64,000 nt of DNA from Pseudomonadota bacterium (GTDB taxonomy: Bacteria; Desulfobacterota; Desulfovibrionia; Desulfovibrionales; Desulfomicrobiaceae), in NCBI GenBank assembly GCA_023393525.1, contig JAEWKZ010000046.1, positions 75,665 to 139,664 on the forward strand, written 5' to 3'. Shown piece after piece: positions 1-8,847 of the stretch. Numbering within the stretch: position 1 is the stretch's first letter; each line of letters starts with the position of its first letter. A program made the translations under genes and the position numbers. Below the pieces are notes generated by a model that was not told where the DNA came from, searched no databases, and was given only the letters and a program-made list of their open reading frames with translations.

Positions 1-2
1 TG

Positions 3-254
3 GACGAGCCTTTTTCCGGCCTCGACGCATCCTGGCAGGCGCGCATGGCCGATCTTTTGCGGCACTGGACCGCCCAAGGGCGAACCCTGGTGCTGGCCAC
101 ACACTCGCCGGAGCACATGGACGATCTTTTGACCCACGGGCTCGTTCTGGACCAGGGGCGAAGCATGGCCGCGGCGGACTGGCCCGCGTTGCGGGAGCAT
201 TCGGCTTTCGCCTCCCTATTCGATGCGCCGGAACGGCTGCGGAACGGATCATGA
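3..254 (+). CDS. ABC transporter ATP-binding protein, C-terminal fragment
   Basis: Only the last 83 codons lie in the window; the 5' part is cut off by the window edge. The fragment opens with the Walker B/D-loop motif DEPFSGLD and is followed by the switch histidine in ATHSPEH, so this is the end of an ABC-type nucleotide-binding domain that would power a membrane transporter. The substrate cannot be judged from this piece. The final hydrophobic segment seen in some ABC proteins is absent, so it is a stand-alone ATPase subunit. Its TGA overlaps the ATG of the next gene, which indicates translational coupling with the glycosyltransferase. Confidence 0.85.
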   Translation, partial: DEPFSGLDASWQARMADLLRHWTAQGRTLVLATHSPEHMDDLLTHGLVLDQGRSMAAADWPALREHSAFASLFDAPERLRNGS

Positions 255-1891
255 GAATCGTCTGCGTGCACTCAAGTCTTGGCGAGGCGCTGTCCGGCTT
301 GGGACATGAGGTGCTGAACCTGCGCCCCGGACCGGGCATCGCGCATCTGACGCCGCTGCTGGGCGAATTTGTTCCCGATCTGCTGATCCAGCAGGAATCC
401 CTCGGCCCTCGAACCCTCATCGCCGACCTGCCCGCCTTGTCCTGTCCCAAGGTCTTCTGGTCCATCGACACGCATCTGAACAGCTTCTGGCATGTTTCCT
501 ACGCCCGTCTCTTCGATCTCTTCTGCACGACCCAGAAGCATTGGCGAACCTGGTTCCGGGAGCGGGGCATCTCCAACGTGCGCTGGCTGCCCTGGTACGG
601 CTCGCCGCGCCCCGCCGCTCCCTGGGACCAGCGGCGCAGGGGGATGGGTTTCGTCGGCCGGGTCACGCCGGAGCGGCCTGTGCGGAGCTGGTTCCTTCAT
701 TGGCTCGATGCGCTGGGACCCGTGGAACGGCGAGATGACCTCGGCTTTGCGCCGATGCTCGATTTTTACGATCACAGCCGCATCGTGCCCAACGAATCCA
801 TTTTCAGCGAGGTGAATTTCCGCCTGTTCGAGGCCGCGTCCTGTGGGTGCGCGGTGCTCAATCCGGCGGTCCCGGGGCTCGAGGATCTGTTCATTCCGGA
901 TGAGGAAGTGGCCGTGTATCGGGATGGGCCGGAGCTGGCCCACTGGATCGGACGGTTGCTGCGCGACGACCTCCTGGCGCGCAGCATGGGCCTGCGGGCC
1001 AAGGAACGAGTGGTGCGCGAGCATTTGCCCGAGCACCGCGCCCAGACGCTGCTGGACGCTGTCCGGTCCACCGGGGCGGGAGCCGCGCTGGGCGCGGACG
1101 CGGAAACGGCGTGGTGGCTGACCCTGTTTCACCTTTGGGAGGCCGGCCGCCTGGCCATGGATCGGGAGACCATGCTCAAGGGGTTTGAAACGTTGCCTCT
1201 GACCGACGAGATCTTGGCCGCGCTGCTGCGATTGCGGGCCAGGGGCGGACGGGAGGAGTTCATGCGTCTGGCCGTGCCGGTGGCGGAAAAAGAGCAGTAC
1301 GCAGCTTTTTTGAGCGTCAACCTGGCGGGCGCCATGGGGGCGCTTTCTTTTGGAGACACGCGGCTGTCGCGCCTTTTCTTCCTGCGGCACAGGCGTCACT
1401 GCGTGCCCGGCGCCCCGGATCCGGGGCACACCCCGCTTTCCATTTGCCTTGCCTGGGCCAGGGAGCTACAACGCGTGGGGTGGATTTTCAGACCGGGGTT
1501 CCTTTTCAATCCCAAAAGGCATCTGCCGGCATCGAGCCTGGAATGTCTGGTCCAGGCCAGCGAATTCGCCCCCGACGATCTGGACGCGTATCGGGAGATG
1601 GCCAGGATTCTGGCCCGCGACAGCGGATGGGACGGCCTGCGGCTCAAGGCCATGTCGTATCTTTCCCTGCGCGAGCGCGCGAATTGGCGGCTGACCCTTG
1701 ATTTGGGGGCGGCCGATTGCCGCGCCTTCCGCGTGCGGCAGGGTCTCGAAGAGCTGCTCCATGCCCGGGACGAAGCCCTGCGCCAAGGGCAGGAGGGGCG
1801 CTTCTGGCGCAGGCTCGCCGCTCATGATCAGTCCGGAAGGATCACGGATATGCTGAAGTCCGCCCTGGCTTCGGCAACGCACGCACCATAA
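251..1891 (+). CDS. CgeB/YkvP-like glycosyltransferase with long C-terminal extension
   Basis: A 546-residue protein. The first ~270 residues look like the CgeB-type glycosyltransferase family: a short Rossmann-like start, a segment equivalent to the nucleotide-sugar site with NFRLFEAASCGC near residues 190-200, and a following PGLEDLF loop typical of GT4-like folds. The ~270 C-terminal residues are Leu/Ala/Arg-rich, probably helical, and I do not recognise them. The start overlaps the upstream ABC gene by four bases, and recN follows after 9 bp. A role in surface glycan or flagellin modification is possible but not shown; acceptor and donor are unknown. Confidence 0.7.
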   Translation: MRIVCVHSSLGEALSGLGHEVLNLRPGPGIAHLTPLLGEFVPDLLIQQESLGPRTLIADLPALSCPKVFWSIDTHLNSFWHVSYARLFDLFCTTQKHWRTWFRERGISNVRWLPWYGSPRPAAPWDQRRRGMGFVGRVTPERPVRSWFLHWLDALGPVERRDDLGFAPMLDFYDHSRIVPNESIFSEVNFRLFEAASCGCAVLNPAVPGLEDLFIPDEEVAVYRDGPELAHWIGRLLRDDLLARSMGLRAKERVVREHLPEHRAQTLLDAVRSTGAGAALGADAETAWWLTLFHLWEAGRLAMDRETMLKGFETLPLTDEILAALLRLRARGGREEFMRLAVPVAEKEQYAAFLSVNLAGAMGALSFGDTRLSRLFFLRHRRHCVPGAPDPGHTPLSICLAWARELQRVGWIFRPGFLFNPKRHLPASSLECLVQASEFAPDDLDAYREMARILARDSGWDGLRLKAMSYLSLRERANWRLTLDLGAADCRAFRVRQGLEELLHARDEALRQGQEGRFWRRLAAHDQSGRITDMLKSALASATHAP

Positions 1892-1900
1892 GAGACGGAC

Positions 1901-3502
1901 ATGCTCGAAACACTGCGCATACGCAATCTGGCCCTCATCGACGATGTGGAGCTTGAATTCTGCCAAGGGCTGAACGTGCTCACGGGCGAATCCGGGGCAG
2001 GCAAGTCCTTCATCCTACGCGCCCTGGACTTCATCCTGGGCGAGCGCATCGCCGCCGATCTGGTCCGGCCCGGCCGCGAAAAGGCCCAGGTCGAGGCCGT
2101 TTTCCGACTCGACGGCGAAGAGCTTTTCCTGCGGCGCGAGCTGTCCGCCAAATCCGGCCGCAGCCGCCTCTTCATCAACGACGATCTGGGCTCCCAGGAG
2201 CGCCTGGCCGAGCTGCGCCCCCGCCTTCTGACGCACACCAGCCAGCACGGGCAGCAGCGTCTGCTTTCACCCGAGCACCATGTCGAAATCCTGGACGCGT
2301 TTTTGGCCGGGCAAACGATTTTCTCCGCCCAGCGGGAGGCCCGCGACGCCTTGCAGGACATCCTGACGCGCAAGGCCGAGGTGCGGCGGCGCATGGCCGG
2401 GTTGCAGGAGCGGCGGGAATTTCTTGAATTTCAATTGGCTGAGATCCGCAAGGTGGATCCGCATCCCGGCGAGGAAGAAGAACTGCTGCGCCAGCGCGAT
2501 GCGGCCCGGCAGGCCGGGAAGACGCGTGAGCTGGCCGAGGAGGCCATGGGGCTTCTGCTGGGCGAGAACGGCTTGCAGGACGTTCTGACCGCCCTGGAGC
2601 GGGCTTTGGCCGGACTTGGCGGCGCGGACGAGGGGTTTGCCGAGCATGCCGGGGAGACCGGGCGGTTTCGCGACGGCCTGTCCGACATGGTGCGTGACCT
2701 GCGGGCCCTTGGTTCCCGTCAGGGAGAGGATTTCGATGTCGAGAAGGTTGAAAAGCGCCTGTGGGAATTGCAACAGTTGCAGCGCAAGCTGAAGCGATCC
2801 CTGGACTCCATCGTGGCTCTCGGCGCGGAGATCGAGGAAAATCTGTCCTTTCTCGACGAGAGCGGGCTCGCCCTCAAACGCCTGGAAAAGGACGAGGCCC
2901 TGGCCGCGGGCCATTTGTCCCGGACGACCAGCGCGCTCAACGCCGCGCGGCAGGACGCTGCCGGCGAGCTGACCCGTGATCTCAGAAACGAGCTCGTCAA
3001 CCTGGGCTTTTCCGAGCATTTGCGGGTGCTGGTGGATTTTCGCGCCCAGACCATCCACGAGGGCATTGACGAGCTCCGGCCCAGGTTTTTATGGGTGCCC
3101 AACCCCGGCCTCGACGCCCAGCCCCTGGACCGCATCGCCTCGGGCGGCGAGCTGTCGCGGTTCCTCTTGGCCGTGGTCAGCCTGCGCACCCGGGAGCAGC
3201 TTCCGGCCCTGCTTTTCGACGAGGTCGATTCGGGCATCGGCGGCCAGACCCTGATCAAGGTCGCCGAACGCATCCGCCTTCTGTCCGAGCGCCAGCAGGT
3301 CATCCTCATCACCCACTGGCCGCAGCTGGCCCGGCTGGCCGACGAACATTTTTCCATCCGCAAGGAGGTTCACGACGGCGTGACCTATACCTTGTGCGCA
3401 AGCCTTTCTCCCGCGGAGCGCCAGACCGAGCTGGCGCGCATGGCGGGCGAGGCTCCACCTTCCACCCATGAGCCAGGACGCGTGTCCGGGAATATGATAT
3501 GA
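1901..3502 (+). CDS. recN: DNA repair protein RecN
   Basis: SMC-like ATPase acting in the cytoplasm in recombinational repair of double-strand breaks. The N-terminus carries the family hallmark LRIRNLALIDDVELEF and the Walker A motif GESGAGKS near residue 30. A central coiled-coil-rich region (about residues 150-360) follows. The C-terminal head has the signature region near SGGELSR and Walker B LLFDEVDSGIGG. At 533 residues it is slightly shorter than the 553-residue E. coli protein, which is within family range. The last bases overlap the pyrK start. No LexA-like box was recognised upstream, and the gene looks embedded in an operon. Confidence 0.95.
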   Translation: MLETLRIRNLALIDDVELEFCQGLNVLTGESGAGKSFILRALDFILGERIAADLVRPGREKAQVEAVFRLDGEELFLRRELSAKSGRSRLFINDDLGSQERLAELRPRLLTHTSQHGQQRLLSPEHHVEILDAFLAGQTIFSAQREARDALQDILTRKAEVRRRMAGLQERREFLEFQLAEIRKVDPHPGEEEELLRQRDAARQAGKTRELAEEAMGLLLGENGLQDVLTALERALAGLGGADEGFAEHAGETGRFRDGLSDMVRDLRALGSRQGEDFDVEKVEKRLWELQQLQRKLKRSLDSIVALGAEIEENLSFLDESGLALKRLEKDEALAAGHLSRTTSALNAARQDAAGELTRDLRNELVNLGFSEHLRVLVDFRAQTIHEGIDELRPRFLWVPNPGLDAQPLDRIASGGELSRFLLAVVSLRTREQLPALLFDEVDSGIGGQTLIKVAERIRLLSERQQVILITHWPQLARLADEHFSIRKEVHDGVTYTLCASLSPAERQTELARMAGEAPPSTHEPGRVSGNMI

Positions 3503-4275
3503 TCGACAGTCAAACACCATGCCGGGATCTGGAGGTCATTTCCTGCACGCCCGCAAAAGACCCGTCCCTGGTCGACCTTGTCCTGTCCGCGCCGGGCTGG
3601 ACCTGCAAGCCCGGACAGTTCGTCATGCTGCGGCCCGCGCACTGGGGCGCGGAGCTGGTCTGGCCCCGGCCCTTTTCCGTGTGCGACGTGTCGGACCAGG
3701 GGCTGCGCATCATCTTTCAGACCGTGGGACGCGGCACGCGCAGGCTGGCCGAGCTTGTTCCCGGACAGAAAGTCACGGTCTGGGGGCCGCTGGGGCGCTG
3801 GTTCCGCATCGACGAGACCCGGCCCAACCTGATCCTGGCCGGAGGCGTGGGCATCGCCCCCTTCGTCATGCTGGTCAGGCGCGAAAAAACGGACAATCTG
3901 TCCATGCTCTTCGGCCACCGGCTGGACCTTGAACACTACCCGTACGCCGAGATCGCGGCCCGCATCAAAAGCGAGGCCATGCAGCAGAAAAACGCGGCCG
4001 ACATCGCGGACTTCGAGACCGTGCTGTCCGAGCGCATCAAGGGACTGGCCGGGCTGGGGCAGGTTCTGGCCTGCGGGCCGGAGCCCATGCTCAAGGTCGT
4101 GCGCAGGTACTGTCTGCTGCACGGCACGGACGGGCAGGTTTCCCTGGAGAACCGCATGGCCTGTGGGGTGGGCGCATGCCTGGGCTGCGTGGGCAAGACG
4201 GTGGCGGGCGACTACGTGCAGAGCTGCGTGCACGGTCCGGTCTTTGACGTGCGCGAAATCGATTTGGGAGACTAG
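3499..4275 (+). CDS. pyrK: Dihydroorotate dehydrogenase B electron transfer subunit
   Basis: FAD- and [2Fe-2S]-containing subunit of class 1B dihydroorotate dehydrogenase; it passes electrons from dihydroorotate oxidation to NAD+. The 258-residue protein has the FAD-binding RPFS motif, a glycine-rich NAD-binding GGVGIAPF segment, and the C-terminal [2Fe-2S] ligands Cys222, Cys227, Cys230 and Cys243. Its start overlaps the recN stop by four bases and pyrD begins 2 bp after its stop, so the two subunits are co-translated. Pairing with pyrD in this order is standard for the heterotetrameric enzyme. Confidence 0.95.
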   Translation: MIDSQTPCRDLEVISCTPAKDPSLVDLVLSAPGWTCKPGQFVMLRPAHWGAELVWPRPFSVCDVSDQGLRIIFQTVGRGTRRLAELVPGQKVTVWGPLGRWFRIDETRPNLILAGGVGIAPFVMLVRREKTDNLSMLFGHRLDLEHYPYAEIAARIKSEAMQQKNAADIADFETVLSERIKGLAGLGQVLACGPEPMLKVVRRYCLLHGTDGQVSLENRMACGVGACLGCVGKTVAGDYVQSCVHGPVFDVREIDLGD

Positions 4276-4277
4276 AC

Positions 4278-5186
4278 ATGGACCAGACCGTCAAACTCGG
4301 CTCTTTGACCCTGAAGAATCCGGTCATCACCGCTTCGGGCACTTTCGGCTACGGCCTGGAATTCATGCGCTACGGCGACCTGTCCGCGCTGGGCGGGATC
4401 TGTCTGAAGGGCATTTCCCTGGCCCCGCGCGCGGGCAATCCCATGCCGCGCATCGCGGAAACCCCTTGCGGCATGCTCAACGCCATCGGCCTGCAGAATG
4501 TGGGCGTTGAGAAGTTTTTGAAAGAGAAGTTGCCCTTTATCCCGGCAGACGCGACGCTTATAGCCAATCTCTACGCCCAGACCCCCGAGGACTTCGGGGA
4601 GTTGGCAAGCATTTTTTCGGGTGAGGACAAGATCGCGGCCCTGGAGGTCAACATCTCCTGCCCCAACGTGCGCGAGGGCGGGGTGCAGTTCGGCCAGGAC
4701 CCGCACATGGCCTCCGCTGTCGTCAACGCGGTCAAGAAGCGGTCCGGAACCAAGCCGGTCATGGTCAAGCTCAGCCCCAACGTGACCGACGTGCGCGTCA
4801 TCGCCAGGGCGGCCGTGGACGCCGGGGCGGACATGCTCTCGCTCATCAATACGCTCTCGGGCATGGCCGTGGACATCCGCACGCGCAAAAGCCGCCTGGC
4901 CAACGTGGTCGGCGGGCTGTCCGGCCCGGCCGTCAAGCCCGTGGCCCTGCGCATGGTGCATCAGGTCGCGCAGTCCGTGAACGTGCCGGTCATCGGCATG
5001 GGCGGCATCGCCTGCGCCGAGGACGTGCTGGAGTTCATCCTGGTGGGGGCGCACGCGGTGCAGGTCGGGACGTACAACTTCATGCGCCCGGACAACGCCT
5101 TTCGTCTGGTGGACGAGGTGCGCGCGCTGGCCGAGTCCCTGGGCATCGCGTCATGGGACGACTATCGGGGCACGCTCAAGGTTTAG
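4278..5186 (+). CDS. pyrD: Dihydroorotate dehydrogenase B catalytic subunit
   Basis: Catalytic FMN subunit for the fourth step of pyrimidine synthesis, dihydroorotate to orotate. The 302-residue TIM-barrel protein contains NISCPNV with the active-site cysteine that marks class 1B (class 2 enzymes use serine), FMN-phosphate contacts around GMGGI and the terminal region VQVGTYNFM. It lies directly behind pyrK, its obligate partner. It should be cytosolic and NAD-linked rather than quinone-linked, as there is no N-terminal membrane extension. Confidence 0.96.
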   Translation: MDQTVKLGSLTLKNPVITASGTFGYGLEFMRYGDLSALGGICLKGISLAPRAGNPMPRIAETPCGMLNAIGLQNVGVEKFLKEKLPFIPADATLIANLYAQTPEDFGELASIFSGEDKIAALEVNISCPNVREGGVQFGQDPHMASAVVNAVKKRSGTKPVMVKLSPNVTDVRVIARAAVDAGADMLSLINTLSGMAVDIRTRKSRLANVVGGLSGPAVKPVALRMVHQVAQSVNVPVIGMGGIACAEDVLEFILVGAHAVQVGTYNFMRPDNAFRLVDEVRALAESLGIASWDDYRGTLKV

Positions 5187-5196
5187 GAGGGAAAGA

Positions 5197-5445
5197 ATGA
5201 TCAAAAGATTCTGCGACATCTGCGGCAAAGAGATCCTGGGCCTCAAGGACGGGATCTATGAAGAGCGCTACTCCCTGGTCATCGAGGACCCGGCCAACCT
5301 GACCCGCCTGGGCGGGCAGCTGGGCAAGCTGAATCCGATAATCGAGATGAAGCTCCAGAACAGCAACAATACCGACATCTGCCGCGAATGCCTGGAAAAG
5401 ATCCTGGTCAAGGAGTTCCACCGCCGGGCCGCGGCCACGGCTTAG
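5197..5445 (+). CDS. Small conserved protein with two CxxC pairs
   Basis: An 82-residue protein read from an ATG preceded by a good AGGAGGG ribosome site, 10 bp after pyrD. It has one cysteine pair near the N-terminus (CDIC) and a second near residue 70 (CREC), a layout typical of a small zinc-ribbon fold. No further domain is recognised and no function is assigned. Its position at the end of the recN-pyrK-pyrD group suggests co-transcription but not necessarily a pyrimidine role. Confidence 0.7.
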   Translation: MIKRFCDICGKEILGLKDGIYEERYSLVIEDPANLTRLGGQLGKLNPIIEMKLQNSNNTDICRECLEKILVKEFHRRAAATA

Positions 5446-5450
5446 GGGTA

Positions 5451-5484
5451 GCGGAGGCTGTGCCTCCGCCGGTCAGGCTTTTTT
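5451..5484 (+). terminator. Hairpin between converging genes, probable weak terminator
   Basis: A perfect 8-bp stem (5451-5458 with 5462-5469) with a three-base loop lies directly after the stop at 5445. A run of six T follows 9 bases later, inside the 3' end of the opposing PhnA-like gene. It is positioned to end the pyr operon transcript; the distance to the T-run makes it weaker than a textbook terminator. Confidence 0.5.
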
Positions 5485-5685
5485 CAGGAAGCAGGTCTTG
5501 AGCACAAGGCCTTTGACCTTGTCCGCGTTGCATTCGATCACGTCCTCGCTGTCCGAGAGGCGGATGTTTTTTATGACCGTGCCGCGCTTGAGCGTCACGG
5601 AAGAGCCCTTCACCTTCAGGTCCTTGATGACCTGCACCGAGTCCCCGGCCTTGAGCGGCGTTCCGTTGCTGTCTTTGACATCCAT
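5473..5685 (-). CDS. PhnA-type C-terminal domain protein (YjdM-like)
   Basis: A 70-residue protein matching the small SH3-like C-terminal domain of PhnA/YjdM: DSNGTPLKAGDSVQVIKDLK at the start, then a KRGTVIKNIRL turn and a basic end. The N-terminal zinc-ribbon of full-length PhnA is absent, so this is a single-domain version. Despite the historic name, the family is not proven to act in phosphonate use, and no phosphonate genes are nearby. The ATG is preceded by AAGGA. It lies downstream of rsmB on the same strand after a 73-bp gap. Confidence 0.75.
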   Translation of the reverse strand: MDVKDSNGTPLKAGDSVQVIKDLKVKGSSVTLKRGTVIKNIRLSDSEDVIECNADKVKGLVLKTCFLKKA

Positions 5686-5758
5686 ATCTGCACATTCCTT
5701 GTGATTTGTCGCGTGGCGGCTCGCTTCCGTACGGACGAGCCGAAAAAAGGGTGGCGCT

Positions 5759-7033
5759 TCAGCCTTTGCGCAGCACGGCGCCGTAGAAAAATTCCCCCAG
5801 CCCTTCAGTTGGGTCGCTCTGGGCTTGGCGCAGGAGGGCGAACTCGGGATGATCGCGGGTGAAAGCCTCGATCAGGCGTTCGTTTTCTGCCGGATTCAAG
5901 GTGCAGGTCACGTAGGCCAGACATCCGCCGGAAGGCAAAAGGCCGGCCGAGGCCTCAAGGATGTCCCGCTGCAGCTTGGCGAGATCTGCGCAATCGGCGG
6001 CGGTCCTCTTCCATTTGATGTCCGGCCTCCGGGACAGAACGCCCAGGCCCGAGCAGGGCGCGTCGAGGAAAACGGTGCGCGGCGTTCGGCGCAAGGGCCA
6101 GGGGCCCTGGCCCTGGGCCCGGAAGACGGGCACGTCGAAGCCGAGCCTCGCGCCTTCGGCCTTGAGCTGTCTGAGGCGGAAGACGTTCACGTCCGAGGCC
6201 CACACCTCCTTGCCCAGTTCGGACAACAGATAGGTCTTGCCGCCGCGTCCGGCGCAGGCGTCGAGCACCGGGCCGGGCCAATGGTTCGCGCCGAGGGCGT
6301 CCATGATTTTCTGCGCGGCAAGGCTCTGGCGGGTCGCCGAGCCTTCGGCCACGGCCCGCGTCAGAAATTCCGGCCACTGCGGCAGGGCGAATCCCCAGTC
6401 CGAAGAGCTCCGGGCCAGAGGTTTCAGCGCCTCCTGCACCTCTCCTGCCCGCGGATGGGCGCGGTTGACCCGCACTCCCTGCGGCGGCGCGATCAGGGAG
6501 GCCTGCAGAAAGGCCTCGGTCCGTTCCTTGCCGTAGCCGTCCAGCCACTGGCGGACCAGCCACTGCGGGCAGGAATGCCAGGCGCTCAGAAAGTGGTCGT
6601 GTCCGGCGGTCTTGGTTTGGTAATAGTCCGGAAAACGCACGGTCAGGCCCAGGCGCAAGAGGTTGCGCAGCACGCCGTTGGCCACCTTGCCCATGGTCTG
6701 GCCCAGGCGGTCGCGCACCAGGCTCACCGCCCAGTCGAGAGTGGCGTAGTCGGGGATGCGGCTCAGGAAAAGAAGCTCGTACACGGCCACGCCCAGAATC
6801 CGCTTCATGACGGGCGAGGTCTGGACCGGATTCTTGAGCAGCTGGGAGAGCAGAAAATCGATGCGTCCGCGCATGCGCAGGTAGCCGTAAGCCAGCTCCG
6901 TGGCCAGGCCCTTGTCCGGGCCCGGCGGGGCGACGCTCAGCACATCGTCCACGGCGGCCTGCAAATCCTGCTTGTTGTCCAGGGCGCGGCGCAGGATGTC
7001 CAGAGCCAGACGGCGGGCTGCGGGCGTGCTCAT
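5759..7033 (-). CDS. rsmB: 16S rRNA (cytosine-C5)-methyltransferase RsmB-like
   Basis: A 424-residue S-adenosylmethionine-dependent RNA m5C methyltransferase of the Sun/RsmB family. A helical NusB-like RNA-binding domain occupies about residues 1-140. The Rossmann domain carries LDACAGRGGKT for SAM, the DAPCSGLG motif, and TC in VTCTLNPAEN supplying the catalytic cysteine. I chose the ATG at 7033 because it overlaps the stop of the DUF116 gene as ATGA; a longer open frame upstream is only antisense read-through. It is the fourth gene of a def-fmt-DUF116-rsmB order, which fits rRNA maturation. Confidence 0.92.
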   Translation of the reverse strand: MSTPAARRLALDILRRALDNKQDLQAAVDDVLSVAPPGPDKGLATELAYGYLRMRGRIDFLLSQLLKNPVQTSPVMKRILGVAVYELLFLSRIPDYATLDWAVSLVRDRLGQTMGKVANGVLRNLLRLGLTVRFPDYYQTKTAGHDHFLSAWHSCPQWLVRQWLDGYGKERTEAFLQASLIAPPQGVRVNRAHPRAGEVQEALKPLARSSSDWGFALPQWPEFLTRAVAEGSATRQSLAAQKIMDALGANHWPGPVLDACAGRGGKTYLLSELGKEVWASDVNVFRLRQLKAEGARLGFDVPVFRAQGQGPWPLRRTPRTVFLDAPCSGLGVLSRRPDIKWKRTAADCADLAKLQRDILEASAGLLPSGGCLAYVTCTLNPAENERLIEAFTRDHPEFALLRQAQSDPTEGLGEFFYGAVLRKG

Positions 7034-7836
7034 GCCGTGAACTCCCGGATGGCCCATTCGACGCGGTCCAGGGCCACGTCGGTGTCCAGGCAGGGGCCGA
7101 AGGGGCGGGAATTCAGGATTCCGTACACGGGCAGGGGATGGGTGTCCTGGATGCCGCTGGCCAGGTCGCGCTCGCAGGCCACGGCGATGATGAGCGAGGG
7201 TCTGTGCTGGACCACGATGCGACGGGCGATGGTGCCGCCCGTGGCCACGGCCAGTTTGATGCCGTACTTGTCGCGCAGGTCCAAAAGACCGGCCAGGGCG
7301 CATTCGCCGCAGCGCTTGCAGTTGTCGATGTCGTAGGTCAGCCGGAACTTGCAGCGGCTGTTCTGGATGCAGTGCGGCATGAGCAGGAGGATCTTGTCCG
7401 CCGCATAGCGGTGCCCTTCGCCCCGGACCAGCTCGTTGTTGACCTTGATGAAGGAGGCCCGCACCGTCTGCTTGGGGATGCCGACAAAGCGGCCCAGCAG
7501 GGTCATGAGCGGCAGGAAGAGTTTGACCGTGATGCCGCGCAGGCGTTTGGCGAAAAGCACTGGCCGCCCGAGCAGGATGTTCAGAACCAGGGCCAGGGCC
7601 GCCCAGCCGATGGCCAGGATGAGGGCGGCTGTGATGAAGCCCAGCACCCATGGCGCCAAGGGATGGATGGTGGTCAGTCCGACGAAGGGGACGATCCACA
7701 GCAGGGCGATGAAGAGGCACAGGAAAATGGACGATCCGGTGATGAGCCCGATGAAGACGCGCTTGCGGGTTTTGAAGGAATCCCGGATCTCCTGTTCGAG
7801 AGGGCTTCTGCCCGAGCTGCTCCTGGGCTTGGCCAT
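7030..7836 (-). CDS. DUF116 family membrane-anchored Cys-rich protein
   Basis: A 268-residue protein. Two hydrophobic segments lie at about residues 28-60 and 80-100. The soluble C-terminal half has a cysteine cluster (HC, then SRC, then CKRCGEC), a glycine-rich ATGGT segment and a further ACERD cysteine. This is the layout of the DUF116 family, whose biochemical function is not established; the cysteines could bind zinc or an Fe-S cluster. It sits between fmt and rsmB, 6 bp after fmt and overlapping rsmB by four bases, so it is co-expressed with translation genes. Confidence 0.85.
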   Translation of the reverse strand: MAKPRSSSGRSPLEQEIRDSFKTRKRVFIGLITGSSIFLCLFIALLWIVPFVGLTTIHPLAPWVLGFITAALILAIGWAALALVLNILLGRPVLFAKRLRGITVKLFLPLMTLLGRFVGIPKQTVRASFIKVNNELVRGEGHRYAADKILLLMPHCIQNSRCKFRLTYDIDNCKRCGECALAGLLDLRDKYGIKLAVATGGTIARRIVVQHRPSLIIAVACERDLASGIQDTHPLPVYGILNSRPFGPCLDTDVALDRVEWAIREFTA

Positions 7837-7842
7837 GACGCG

Positions 7843-8847
7843 TTATTCCCCGGGACAGGATGGTTCGGGTTTGAGCAGGTGGTCGCCGGAACAGCGGCTC
7901 AGGTAGCCGCAGTAGAACTCCCGGCCGCGCAGGGGCTTGCTGTTGGCGGGCTTGATGACCGGCACCGCGTAGAGCCTGTCGGCGCAGGCGATGAGCACGC
8001 TGTCGTCGGCCACGCCGTGGATTTCGCCGGGCTGCGCGCCTGCGGGCAGAGGATCGCCGATGGTGCCGGGGTGCACGGTCAGGCGCAGGGTCTTGCCGGG
8101 CATGCCGTTCCAGTCGAACCAGGAGCCGGGCCAGGGAAAGAGGCCGCGGATGCGGTTGTGCACGGTCAGCACGGGCTGGTTCCAGTCGATGCGCCCCTCT
8201 TCCTTGGAAAGCTTCGCGGCATAGGTGGCCCGGGCGTGGTCCTGGGGAATGCGCACGAGGCGTCCCTGGTCCATTTTTTCCAGGGCGTCGACCAGGAGCT
8301 TGCCGCCCATTTCGGCCAGTTCGTCGTGCAGAGTCTGGGCCGTGTCGTTTATGCCGATGGCCCGGCTGCGCTGCAGCAGGATGTCGCCGGTGTCCAGCCC
8401 CGCCTCCATGCGCATGATGGTGATGCCGGTCACGGGACGTCCGTCCATGATGGCCCGCTGAATGGGGGCTGCGCCCCGGTACTCGGGCAAAAGCGAGGCG
8501 TGGACGTTGATGGCCCCGAGCCTGGGGATGTCCAGAACCGACTGGGGCAGGATCAGCCCGTAGGCCGCGACGAGGAGCAGATCCGGCTCAAGGGCCCGGA
8601 GCTGCTCGACATCCTTGGAATTCTTGAAGTTCAGGGGCTGGAACACGGGTCGACGCGCTTCCATGGCCAGCAGCTTGACCGGCGGCGGAGTGCAGACCTG
8701 CCCCCGCCCGCAAGGCCGGTCGGGCTGGCTGTAGACGCCGACGACATCGCAACCGTCCCAGTCCAGCAGGTGTTTCAGGGACGCGGCCGCGAAGTCCGGC
8801 GTACCCATGAACACGACTCTTAGTCTTCTTTTTTCTCTTTCAGCCAT
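7843..8847 (-). CDS. fmt: Methionyl-tRNA formyltransferase
   Basis: Transfers a formyl group from 10-formyltetrahydrofolate to initiator Met-tRNA. Family motifs are MGTPDFA at the N-terminus and NVHASLLPEYRGAAPI, which carries the catalytic Asn/His and the SLLP loop. The C-terminal OB-like domain ends at the stop. The farthest ATG (8847) overlaps def by 28 bp and gives 334 residues. Most family members begin only a few residues before MGTPDF, so a GTG or ATG nearer 8808-8814 could be the true start. It directly follows def in the operon, the usual bacterial pairing. Confidence 0.94.
   Translation of the reverse strand: MAEREKRRLRVVFMGTPDFAAASLKHLLDWDGCDVVGVYSQPDRPCGRGQVCTPPPVKLLAMEARRPVFQPLNFKNSKDVEQLRALEPDLLLVAAYGLILPQSVLDIPRLGAINVHASLLPEYRGAAPIQRAIMDGRPVTGITIMRMEAGLDTGDILLQRSRAIGINDTAQTLHDELAEMGGKLLVDALEKMDQGRLVRIPQDHARATYAAKLSKEEGRIDWNQPVLTVHNRIRGLFPWPGSWFDWNGMPGKTLRLTVHPGTIGDPLPAGAQPGEIHGVADDSVLIACADRLYAVPVIKPANSKPLRGREFYCGYLSRCSGDHLLKPEPSCPGE

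Noticed and set aside
5686..5758. CGGCTCG/CGAGCCG hairpin followed by AAAAAA as a terminator of rsmB
   Set aside because: For the minus-strand transcript the U-run would precede the stem, the wrong order for a Rho-independent terminator, and no plus-strand gene ends there.
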